The notes beneath the pieces were generated by a model. It was not told the DNA's origin and searched no databases. It worked only from the letters and a program-made list of their open reading frames with translations. Below are positions 14,798-22,352 of a stretch of 64,000 nucleotides of DNA, piece after piece (positions within the stretch are counted from its first letter, which is position 1; every line of letters begins with the position of its first letter). The DNA lies in contig JAPUFC010000029.1 in NCBI GenBank assembly GCA_027492275.1, positions 26,956-90,955 on the forward strand. The letters are read 5' to 3'. The position numbers and the translations under genes are program-made. This DNA is from Mesorhizobium sp. GTDB lineage: Bacteria; Pseudomonadota; Alphaproteobacteria; Rhizobiales; Rhizobiaceae.

Positions 14798-17431
14798 ATG
14801 GTCGATTTTCCCGACGACGACATGCCCCGCTTCGGCGGGCCATCTCGCCCTGATCGCGCGCCCGCGCCTCCCGGTCCGGCGTCGGGCATAGCCGCGCGCG
14901 CCATGGCGGCGCGCCACGGTCCGCGCGGCAAACCCGACTACCTCAAGGGCCTGAACCCCGAGCAGCGGCTGGCCGTCGAGACGACGGAGGGGCCGGTCCT
15001 CGTGCTCGCCGGCGCGGGCACCGGCAAGACGCGCGTGCTGACCACGCGCATCGCCCACATCCTCGCCACCGGAAAGGCCTTCCCGTCGCAGATCCTGGCC
15101 GTGACCTTCACCAACAAGGCCGCCCGCGAGATGAAGGAGCGCATCGCCCATCTCGTCGGCGAAGCGGTCGAGGGCATGCCCTGGCTCGGCACCTTCCATT
15201 CCATCGGCGTCAAGCTGCTGCGCCGCCACGCCGAGCTGGCGGGGCTCAAATCGGGCTTCACCATCCTCGACACGGACGACCAGATCCGCCTGATCCGCCA
15301 GCTCATCCAGGCAGAGAACCTGGACGACAAGCGCTGGCCGCCGCGCCAGTTCGCGCAGATGATCGACGGCTGGAAGAACAAGGGTTTTGCGCCGAAGGAC
15401 ATCCCCGAAGGAGATGCCCGCGCCTTCGCCAACGGCAGGGGCCGGGAGCTCTACGCCGCCTATCAGGAGCGGCTGAGGACGCTGAACGCCTGCGACTTCG
15501 GCGACCTTCTGCTGCATCCGATCAAGATCTTCCGCGAGCACCACGACGTGCTCGCCGACTATCACCGGCGGTTCAAATACATTCTGGTCGACGAGTATCA
15601 GGACACCAACACCGCGCAGTACATGTGGCTGCGCCTGCTGGCGCAGCGCCCCAAAGGGACCAACGCTCTTCGGACCGAAGGTCCGCAAGGCCGACCGGCC
15701 GTCGCGCCGGATGGTGCGCCCCCGCGGAGCGAGCCGCGCAGCGGCGACAGCGTGAGCGAAAGCAAGGTCAACATCTGCTGCGTCGGCGACGACGACCAGT
15801 CGATCTATGGCTGGCGCGGGGCGGAGGTGGACAACATCCTGCGTTTCGATCGCGATTTCCCCGGCGCGACGGTGATCCGGCTGGAGCGCAACTATCGCTC
15901 GACCGCGCATATCCTCGGCGCCGCCGCGCACCTCATCGCCCACAATGAGGGACGACTCGGCAAGACGCTGTTCACCGACCGGCCCGCCGGCGACGAGACC
16001 AAGGTGATGGTCCACGCAGCATGGGACTCGGAGGAAGAGGCCCGCGCCGTGGGCGAGGAGATCGAACAGGCGCAGCGCAAGGGCCACAAGCTCAATGACA
16101 TGGCGATTCTGGTGCGCGCCTCCTTCCAGATGCGCGAGTTCGAGGACCGCTTCGTCACGCTCGGCCTCAACTACCGCGTCATAGGCGGCCCGCGCTTCTA
16201 CGAACGGCAGGAGATCCGCGACGCGCTGGCCTATCTGCGCGTCGTCGCGCAGCCGGCCGACGATCTCGCCTTCGAGCGCATCGTCAACGTGCCGAAGCGC
16301 GGGTTGGGCGAGGCCGCCATCCGCCAGATCCACGACACGGCGCGCGCGCTGGGCATTCCCATGCTCGAGGCGGCCGCGAAGCTGGCCGAGAGCGACGAGC
16401 TGAAGCCGAAGCCGCGCGCCGCGCTGCGCGAGGTCACCGCCAATTTCGGCCGCTGGCAGGAACTGCTGGAGAACACGCCCCATCCGGAGCTCGCCCAGCA
16501 GATGCTGGAGGAATCCGGCTACACCGACATGTGGAAGAACGACCGCAGCGCGGAAGCGCCGGGCCGGCTGGAAAACCTCAAGGAGCTGATCCGCTCCATG
16601 GAGGAATACGAATCGCTGCGCTCCTTCCTGGAGCATGTCGCGCTGGTGATGGACGCCGAGCAGAACGCCGAACTCGACGCCGTCTCCATCATGACGCTGC
16701 ATTCGGCCAAGGGGCTGGAGTTCGAGACCGTCTTCCTGCCCGGCTGGGAGGAAGGCCTGTTCCCCCACCAGCGCGCGCTGGACGAGGGCGGCCGCTCCGG
16801 CCTGGAGGAGGAGCGGCGGCTCGCCTATGTCGGGCTGACGCGCGCCAAGAGGAACCTGCACCTTTGGTTCGTCTCCAACCGGCGCATCCACGGCCTGTGG
16901 CAATCGACCATCCCGTCCCGGTTTCTTGATGAACTGCCCGAACAGCATGTCGAGGTGGTCGAGGGCGGCTCGTCCTATGGCGGGTATGGCGGCTCCTTCG
17001 CCTCCGGGCGCGGCGGTTTCAACGGACGCCAGAACCCCTACGGCGCCTCCCGCTTCGACAGCGTTGGCGAGAAGAGCTTCTCCAACACCTACGCCACGCC
17101 GGGCTGGCAGCGCGCCCAGGCGAACCGCACGGCCGCGACGGATCGCAACTGGGGCACCCGCTCGGGTCATCAGGTCGAGCGCATCGGCTATGGCGAGACC
17201 GATTCCGGCTATGGCGCCGGGCGAGGCTCGGTGAAGGGCCGCATGATCGAGGGCGAGCTGGTCGCCAAGAGCGTCGCCGACACGCCCTCCCCCTACAAGG
17301 TCGGCGACCGGGTGTTCCACCAGAAATTCGGCAACGGCAACGTCGCCGCGGTCGAGGGCAACAAGCTGACCATCGACTTCGATCGCGCCGGCCAGAAGAA
17401 GGTGCTGGACAGCTTCGTACAGGCGGCCTGA
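14798..17431 (+). CDS. uvrD: UvrD/PcrA superfamily 1 DNA helicase
   Basis: An 877-aa ATP-dependent 3'-5' helicase for excision and mismatch repair. Seen: Walker A AGAGTGKTRV with Lys77, motif II DEYQDTN at residue 265, motif III GDDDQSIYGWRG near 330, motif IV LERNYRS, motif V LHSAKGLEFETVFLPGWEEGLFPH, motif VI LAYVGLTRAK. The C-terminus carries a Gly/Ser/Tyr-rich linker and a Tudor-like domain (VGDRVFHQKFGNGNVAAVEGN), as in PcrA. A 39-codon in-frame segment (15650-15766, residues about 285-323) sits between motifs II and III where relatives have only one or two residues. No obvious operon partner. Confidence 0.95.
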   Translation: MVDFPDDDMPRFGGPSRPDRAPAPPGPASGIAARAMAARHGPRGKPDYLKGLNPEQRLAVETTEGPVLVLAGAGTGKTRVLTTRIAHILATGKAFPSQILAVTFTNKAAREMKERIAHLVGEAVEGMPWLGTFHSIGVKLLRRHAELAGLKSGFTILDTDDQIRLIRQLIQAENLDDKRWPPRQFAQMIDGWKNKGFAPKDIPEGDARAFANGRGRELYAAYQERLRTLNACDFGDLLLHPIKIFREHHDVLADYHRRFKYILVDEYQDTNTAQYMWLRLLAQRPKGTNALRTEGPQGRPAVAPDGAPPRSEPRSGDSVSESKVNICCVGDDDQSIYGWRGAEVDNILRFDRDFPGATVIRLERNYRSTAHILGAAAHLIAHNEGRLGKTLFTDRPAGDETKVMVHAAWDSEEEARAVGEEIEQAQRKGHKLNDMAILVRASFQMREFEDRFVTLGLNYRVIGGPRFYERQEIRDALAYLRVVAQPADDLAFERIVNVPKRGLGEAAIRQIHDTARALGIPMLEAAAKLAESDELKPKPRAALREVTANFGRWQELLENTPHPELAQQMLEESGYTDMWKNDRSAEAPGRLENLKELIRSMEEYESLRSFLEHVALVMDAEQNAELDAVSIMTLHSAKGLEFETVFLPGWEEGLFPHQRALDEGGRSGLEEERRLAYVGLTRAKRNLHLWFVSNRRIHGLWQSTIPSRFLDELPEQHVEVVEGGSSYGGYGGSFASGRGGFNGRQNPYGASRFDSVGEKSFSNTYATPGWQRAQANRTAATDRNWGTRSGHQVERIGYGETDSGYGAGRGSVKGRMIEGELVAKSVADTPSPYKVGDRVFHQKFGNGNVAAVEGNKLTIDFDRAGQKKVLDSFVQAA

Positions 17432-17438
17432 GGCCCGC

Positions 17439-17459
17439 TTCCGGGCAAAAAACCCGGAA
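17439..17459 (+). terminator. Hairpin after uvrD
   Basis: A 7-bp perfect stem TTCCGGG/CCCGGAA around a CAAAAAA loop, 8 bp after the uvrD stop. There is no T-run after it, so it may be a weak or Rho-assisted terminator or a 3'-end stabiliser. Confidence 0.35.
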
Positions 17460-17523
17460 CAAGCAGGGCACCCCGTCGTTAGGTCTCCGGGCGGACTCGA
17501 AAATTCCCAGAGGAGATGCCGAC

Positions 17524-18480
17524 ATGGCACGAGACGAGTATCGTGGCTGGCGCGACGACGATCAGGATCGCCGCGACCGTCAGCATAACGCGAATCACGA
17601 CAATGACCGCTGGCAGCAGGATCAGTCGCGCTACGGGCGCAGCCAGCAGCGCGGCGAACGCTTCGGCGGCGATTTCCGCGCCGACGAGAGCAGCCATGCA
17701 CCAGGCCAGAGCGGCGGCTGGCAATCCGACGACGAATTCGGCCAGCGCGGCGATTTTGCCCGCTCGCGCGGCGGCTACCCATCCGGCAGCCAGGGCGGCT
17801 CGTCCGGCGGCTATGGCGGGCAGCGGTCCCGGGAAGACGACAGCCGGTTCAGCCGCTCCGGTTACGGTGACGCATCGCGGGGCATGGCCTCGCGCCAGGA
17901 TTATCGCGATCGCGACCGGGATCGGTCCTCGAGCTATGGCGCCGGCTCGTCCGGTTCGCTGGGCGGCTTCGACCGCGATTATGGCGGCCGCTCCTACGGC
18001 GGCGGCGAGCGCGGCTATTCCGAGGGCGGTCGCGACTTCTGGGACAAGGCGAGCGACGAGGTGTCGTCCTGGTTCGGCGACCGCGACGCGGAGCGCCGCC
18101 GCCGCATGGACCAGCACCGTGGGCGCGGCCCCAGGAACTACTCCCGCTCCGACGAGCGCATCCGTGAGGATGTCAACGACCGCCTGACCGACGACGACCA
18201 CATCGACGCCAGCGACATCGAGGTCGCCGTGTCGAACCGCGAGGTCACGCTCTCCGGCATCGTCGAAAGCCGGTTCGCCAAGCGTCACGCCGAGGACATC
18301 GCCGAAAGCGTTTCCGGCGTGAGCCACGTGCAGAACAATCTGCGCGTCCGTGACCGCGTTTCGACGGACACGCCGGGCCTGACCAGCGCCAATGGCGATC
18401 TGACCGGCTCGACCAACACGTCGGCGGAATCGGGATCGCTGGCCGGCGCCACGACGACGCGCCGAACCTCCGGCATCTGA
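17524..18480 (+). CDS. BON-domain protein with low-complexity N-terminal half
   Basis: A 318-aa protein. Residues 1-165 are disordered and extremely rich in Arg, Ser, Gly, Asp, Gln and Tyr. A WDKASDEVSSWFGDRDAERRR segment split across residues 175-200 follows, then a BON domain (about 222-285: EDVNDRLTDDDHIDASDIEV, VTLSGIVESR, VSHVQNNL). BON domains often bind membranes or lipids. No signal peptide is visible. The SWFGD region before a BON domain recurs in rhizobial stress-type proteins (family recollection). An AGAGGAG ribosome site precedes the ATG. Confidence 0.8.
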   Translation: MARDEYRGWRDDDQDRRDRQHNANHDNDRWQQDQSRYGRSQQRGERFGGDFRADESSHAPGQSGGWQSDDEFGQRGDFARSRGGYPSGSQGGSSGGYGGQRSREDDSRFSRSGYGDASRGMASRQDYRDRDRDRSSSYGAGSSGSLGGFDRDYGGRSYGGGERGYSEGGRDFWDKASDEVSSWFGDRDAERRRRMDQHRGRGPRNYSRSDERIREDVNDRLTDDDHIDASDIEVAVSNREVTLSGIVESRFAKRHAEDIAESVSGVSHVQNNLRVRDRVSTDTPGLTSANGDLTGSTNTSAESGSLAGATTTRRTSGI

Positions 18481-18488
18481 TCTGTCAG

Positions 18489-18518
18489 GAAGGGGCGCTC
18501 CGGCGTCCCTTTCATTTC
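18489..18518 (+). terminator. Intrinsic terminator after the BON-domain gene
   Basis: GGGGCGC pairs with GCGTCCC (7 bp, one G-U) around a 4-base loop, followed by TTTCATTT. It starts about 10 bp after the BON gene stop and lies between two convergent genes. Confidence 0.5.
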
Positions 18519-18539
18519 AGGCGGGGCACAGCCGCGCCT

Positions 18540-18821
18540 CTATTTCAGCAGCGCCTTCAGCCGCTCGGCCGCCGCGGCGGCAAGGTCGGCATAGCGGTCC
18601 TCCAGCGCGGCGGCCTTGTCCACCACGGTGAAGTCGTGGCCCATCGCCTCCAGAGCCTGCCGGAGCTTGTCGGCGAAGTCCGCCTGCTTCTCCAGCTCCT
18701 GGAACAGCACCTTCACCTGCGCCGCCTCGATATCGGGATTGGCGAGCGTCGCCGGAACCTGCCTGGCCAGGTCGAGGCCCAGCCGCTCCTGCTCGTCGAG
18801 GATTTTCAGCCAGTCGGTCAT
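18540..18821 (-). CDS. Conserved hypothetical helical protein
   Basis: A 93-aa acidic protein from the ATG at 18821 (MTDWLKILDEQERLGLDLAR). It has no signal or membrane segment and is probably all-helical. The longer starts at 18833 and 18857 lack a better ribosome site. Not recognised as a named family. It is convergent with the BON gene, and its start faces about 220 bp of non-coding sequence ending in the hairpin at 19005-19036. Confidence 0.6.
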   Translation of the reverse strand: MTDWLKILDEQERLGLDLARQVPATLANPDIEAAQVKVLFQELEKQADFADKLRQALEAMGHDFTVVDKAAALEDRYADLAAAAAERLKALLK

Positions 18822-19004
18822 GACGCCTTCCATGCGGCAAGACGCGCCGCGCGGCAAGCCCGCTCGCCCGCCACCGCGGACAACCTAGTTACTATCTCCG
18901 GTTGTATGACCGGCAAACCCGTTCTTGGCGCGCGCATGCCATTGTGCCATCCGCAGCAGGGCTCGAGCTCGGCCTTCATCCGCATCCGCAAGCGGCGCTG
19001 CCCG

Positions 19005-19040
19005 CCCCTCCCGCGCCACCCCCGCGCCGGGAGGGGTTTT
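19005..19040 (+). terminator. Strong GC hairpin with short T-run
   Basis: A 9-bp perfect stem CCCCTCCCG/CGGGAGGGG with a 14-base loop, followed on the plus strand by TTTT. It sits just beyond the stop of the minus-strand hexapeptide transferase gene. The T-run is on the plus strand, so for that gene it would work only as a bidirectional or structural element. Confidence 0.35.
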
Positions 19041-19048
19041 GCGTGCGG

Positions 19049-19717
19049 TCAGCCCCTGCCTTCCCAGCGATCCAGAAACGCCTCGATGGACAGGGACTGC
19101 ATGTCCGGCACGGCGTCCGCCAGCCGCGCCGGCGGCCAGTCCCACCACGCCAAGACTTCGATGCGGCGCGCGATCTCCGGCGCGAAGCGCGGCCGCAGCA
19201 CCCTCGCCGGTACCCCGGCGACGATCGTATAGGGCGCGACATCGCGGCTCACCACCGCGTTCGCGCCGATCACCGCCCCGTTGCCGACCGTGACGCCCGG
19301 CAGGATCACCGCGCCATGGCCGATCCACACATCATGGCCGATGGTGACGGGCTTCTCCCGTCGGCGCTCGCGAAACGCCTGGTCGACGCCGAGGAAGCGG
19401 AAATACTCGTTCGGCCGGTAGCTGATCTTGTGCTGCGTCACCCGCTCGACCGGGTGTTCCAGCGCGTTGATGCGCACATTGGCGGCGATGGCGCAGAACT
19501 TTCCGATGGCGGCATAGGTCGCCTCGCCGTTGCGCTCGAAATAAGTGAACGCGCCCACCTGGACCTCGCGCAGGATGACGCGCTCGCCGACGACGACGTG
19601 GCGCGCCAGCCGGCATCCCTTCATCTCGGCGGTGGGATGGATGCGCGGTTCCCCGTCGCGAAAGCGCAGGCTCTCATCCCGCTCCCCGCCCTCGTTATCC
19701 TTGCCCGGTCTGTCCAT
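19049..19717 (-). CDS. Hexapeptide-repeat acyltransferase (DapH/GlmU-like; phosphonate-associated family)
   Basis: A 222-aa left-handed beta-helix enzyme. Hexapeptide repeats are clear in [20 protein letters not shown] and [29 protein letters not shown], the latter being the classical acetyl-CoA-binding end. The [29 protein letters not shown] segment resembles the transferase family often found in phosphonate (phn) clusters, TIGR03308. No phn gene is nearby, so the acceptor substrate is unknown. Monocistronic as far as can be seen. Confidence 0.8.
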   Translation of the reverse strand: MDRPGKDNEGGERDESLRFRDGEPRIHPTAEMKGCRLARHVVVGERVILREVQVGAFTYFERNGEATYAAIGKFCAIAANVRINALEHPVERVTQHKISYRPNEYFRFLGVDQAFRERRREKPVTIGHDVWIGHGAVILPGVTVGNGAVIGANAVVSRDVAPYTIVAGVPARVLRPRFAPEIARRIEVLAWWDWPPARLADAVPDMQSLSIEAFLDRWEGRG

Positions 19718-19753
19718 GCGGGCGGTGTACGCCGGGGTCGCGCGGCCGGCAAG

Positions 19754-20236
19754 CTATTGCGGCTTGCCGTTCTTCCACGTCACCGGCTGCCCGAACAGCG
19801 GCACGGTGGTGATCGACATCTTGGCCGAGCCGTCCTGCACCTGCCGCGAATGCGACAGGTAGATCAGCGTGTCGTTGGCCTTGTCGTAGATGCGGTTCAC
19901 CACCCGCTGCTTCCAGATCAGGCTGATGCCCTGGTTGAAGATCTCCTCGCCGCCCCTCGACAGGTCGATGTCGCCGATGCTGATCGGCCCGGTCTGCTGG
20001 CAGGAGATGGACGAATCGGAAGGATTCTCGAACCAGTTGCCCTTCTGCAGGCGGTCGATCACGCCGCGGTCGAAATAGGACACGTGGCAGGTCACGCCGT
20101 CCACCTTCGGGTCCTTGACCGCCTCGACGACGATGTCGTTGCCCAGCCAGTCGACGCCGACCTTGCCGACCTGTTGTGCGTGGGCCGTGCCGAGGGCGAC
20201 GGCGAAACCGGCGAAGGCGAGAAGAAGACGGCGCAT
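19754..20236 (-). CDS. creA: CreA family periplasmic protein
   Basis: A 160-aa protein from the ATG at 20236. The signal peptide MRRLLLAFAGFAVALGTAHA ends before QQVGKVG. The body has the CreA pattern: WLGNDIVVEAVKDPKVDGVTC, ISCQQTGPI and SLIWKQRVVNRIYD. CreA is widespread and its function is uncharacterised. The longer frame to 20284 would add 16 residues before the signal and is less likely. Divergent from the small gene at 20359. Confidence 0.88.
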   Translation of the reverse strand: MRRLLLAFAGFAVALGTAHAQQVGKVGVDWLGNDIVVEAVKDPKVDGVTCHVSYFDRGVIDRLQKGNWFENPSDSSISCQQTGPISIGDIDLSRGGEEIFNQGISLIWKQRVVNRIYDKANDTLIYLSHSRQVQDGSAKMSITTVPLFGQPVTWKNGKPQ

Positions 20237-20358
20237 GCGGACCTCCGTGAAACGCCTCTCACGTGGGAGCGCGGCCCGCGCCATGCAAGACGCTATGCCG
20301 CGCGCGCCATGCCTTCACCGCTCTTTTTTGCCGCGCCCGCCCGCGCTATAGTCGGGCC

Positions 20359-20538
20359 ATGATCGAAACGGCGTCCCTTTCAACCAGGAAGACGGGTCTC
20401 GCGGCCAGGCTCGCGGCGATCGCGCTGGCCTGCCTGGCGCTGACCGTTCTCACCGGGGCGGCTTTCGCCGGCTGGCTCAACCATGGCGCCGGCATCTTCC
20501 TGGCCATGGCCGAAACCGGCCTGTCCTGGTGCTTCTGA
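20359..20538 (+). CDS. Small single-pass membrane protein
   Basis: A 59-aa protein with a hydrophobic helix at about residues 14-38 and the C-terminus GLSWCF. It starts at the ATG right after a high-GC stretch and ends 30 bp before the SCO gene, so the two are likely co-transcribed. Not recognised as a named family. A link to copper or cytochrome oxidase assembly is suggested only by that neighbour. Confidence 0.55.
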   Translation: MIETASLSTRKTGLAARLAAIALACLALTVLTGAAFAGWLNHGAGIFLAMAETGLSWCF

Positions 20539-20568
20539 GGCTGCCGACCAAGCGGAAATGACCCTCCC

Positions 20569-21141
20569 ATGATGCGATTGATCCTGGCCGGAATTGCGGT
20601 GCTGGCGGCGGTCGCCGTCGGTTTCCTGACCTTCGAGTGGCAGCGCAAGCCGGCGGGCACGGCCTACGGCGCGCCCTTCACCCTTGTCGACCAGCGGGGG
20701 CAGGCGATCACCGAGGCCGCCTTCCGCGGCCAGCCGAGCGCGGTCTTCTTCGGCTTCACCCACTGCCCCGAGGTCTGCCCGACGACGCTCTTCGAGCTCG
20801 ACGGCTGGCTGAAGACGCTGGGCGACGAGGGCAAGGACATCCGCGCCTATTTCGTCTCCGTGGACCCGGAGCGCGACACGCCCGAGATCATGAACGTCTA
20901 CGTCTCCAACGTCTCGCAGCGCATCACCGGCATCACCGGCGATCCGGACAAGGTGCACGCCATGGCCAAATCCTTCGCCATCTACTGGCGCAAGGTCGAG
21001 ACCGAGGGCGGCGACTACACGATGGACCACACCGCTTCCATCCTGCTGCTCGACCGCGACGGCGACTTCGCCGGGACCATCGCCTATGGCGAGAATCCCG
21101 ACACGGCGGTCGCCAAGCTCAAGCGCCTCGCGGCGGGCTGA
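20569..21141 (+). CDS. SCO family copper-binding protein
   Basis: A 190-aa thioredoxin-fold protein for copper delivery to cytochrome c oxidase. A membrane anchor spans about residues 4-22. The metal site is intact: Cys66 and Cys70 in THCPEVCP, and His in YTMDHTAS near 155. Length matches SCO1/SenC proteins. prmA follows 6 bp after its stop. Confidence 0.93.
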   Translation: MMRLILAGIAVLAAVAVGFLTFEWQRKPAGTAYGAPFTLVDQRGQAITEAAFRGQPSAVFFGFTHCPEVCPTTLFELDGWLKTLGDEGKDIRAYFVSVDPERDTPEIMNVYVSNVSQRITGITGDPDKVHAMAKSFAIYWRKVETEGGDYTMDHTASILLLDRDGDFAGTIAYGENPDTAVAKLKRLAAG

Positions 21142-21147
21142 GGATCG

Positions 21148-22023
21148 ATGGGCGGCCAGACGCGATTCTACTTCTGCGCATCCGCCGACCTGGCGGAGCG
21201 CGCCTATGCCGGCCTGGAGGCGGCGTTCGAGGAGGACGGATTCCCGCTCGCCGTCGTGGAGACGGACGAGGAGCGCCGCCTCAGGGAAGTGTCGATCTAC
21301 GCCCCGGCCGGCGACGATGCGGCGGAAGCCCGGCTGCGCGCCGTTCTGGCCGAGCTGGCGCCCGGCGTCGAGCTGCGGCAGGAGGTGCTGCCCGAGATCG
21401 ACTGGGTGGCGAAATCGCTGGAAGGCCTGCGGCCCGTTCAGGCCGGCCGCTTCCTCGTCCATGGCTCGCATGACCGCGACAAGCGCCGGCCCGGCCAGAT
21501 CGCCATCGAGATCGAGGCGGGCCTCACCTTCGGCACCGGCCATCACGGCACCACGGCCGGCTGCCTGGAAATGCTGGAGACGGTCGGCGTCCGGGAGCGG
21601 CCGCGCAACGCGCTGGACCTCGGCACGGGCTCCGGCGTGCTGGCGATCGCGCTGGCGAAACTGGCGCCCATACCCCTGCTCGCCACCGACATCGACCCGG
21701 TCGCCGTGGATGTCGCGCGCGACAATGCGCGGCTGAACCATGTCGCCTCGCGGATCGAACTGCGCGCCGCGCCGGGCTTCCACGACCCCGCCTTCGCGGC
21801 GCGCGGCCCCTTCGACCTGATCGTCGCCAACATTCTGGCGCGGCCGCTGATGCAACTCGCGCCGCAGATGGCGCGCTTCGTGACGCCCGGCGGCTCGCTG
21901 ATCCTGTCGGGCATCCTGGAGCGGCAGCGCAACGCGGTGGTGGCGGCCTATGTCAGGCAATGGTTCCGCCATGTGCGGACCCTGCACCGCGAGGGCTGGG
22001 TCACGCTTCACCTCAAGCGGTGA
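21148..22023 (+). CDS. prmA: Ribosomal protein L11 methyltransferase
   Basis: A 291-aa SAM-dependent enzyme that trimethylates L11. The N-terminal substrate domain is followed by the signature [19 protein letters not shown] and motif [17 protein letters not shown] near residues 154-169, then VANILARPL, the PrmA catalytic loop. Length is that of the family. It starts 6 bp after the SCO stop. Confidence 0.95.
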   Translation: MGGQTRFYFCASADLAERAYAGLEAAFEEDGFPLAVVETDEERRLREVSIYAPAGDDAAEARLRAVLAELAPGVELRQEVLPEIDWVAKSLEGLRPVQAGRFLVHGSHDRDKRRPGQIAIEIEAGLTFGTGHHGTTAGCLEMLETVGVRERPRNALDLGTGSGVLAIALAKLAPIPLLATDIDPVAVDVARDNARLNHVASRIELRAAPGFHDPAFAARGPFDLIVANILARPLMQLAPQMARFVTPGGSLILSGILERQRNAVVAAYVRQWFRHVRTLHREGWVTLHLKR

Positions 22024-22035
22024 AGCGAAGGCCGC

Positions 22036-22167
22036 TCAGGAGCGGCGGTTCCTATCGGCCAGCGTGACGTAGGTCGCGACGAGGCGGCTGGCCTCGCGCT
22101 GACGCGCTTCCATCATCCGCTCGAAGGCGGCGCGGAAGAAACCCTTGGTGGACGGAGCGTTGCTCAT
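22036..22167 (-). CDS. 43-residue basic small protein
   Basis: A 43-aa ORF starting MSNAPSTKGFFRAAFERMME and ending LADRNRRS. It is highly charged and helical. The ATG has a strong AGGAGA ribosome site 6 bp upstream. It is convergent with prmA (12 bp between stops). The clean ribosome site and codon use like its neighbours support a real gene. Small rhizobial proteins of this type with an Arg-rich helix are common; no function is known. Confidence 0.6.
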   Translation of the reverse strand: MSNAPSTKGFFRAAFERMMEARQREASRLVATYVTLADRNRRS

Positions 22168-22352
22168 GATTGTCTCCTGTGAAACACGATCTCCTTCCCA
22201 TGAGAAAGGTAAGTCGCGCTGACCTAAATCGCCAGTGCGATTTGCGCATGCCAGCCATCGGCTTTCGCGGATGCTGCGGCGTCGCCGGACGCCTGCGTTG
22301 CGGTGCCCGCCCGCCCGTCGTAGGGTCCGGCCGGCGTGTGAAGAGGTCAGTC

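Noticed and set aside
18902-20362. A 486-aa plus-strand frame over the hexapeptide transferase and creA.
   Set aside because: Shadow of two minus-strand genes with clear family motifs; no ribosome site or domain.
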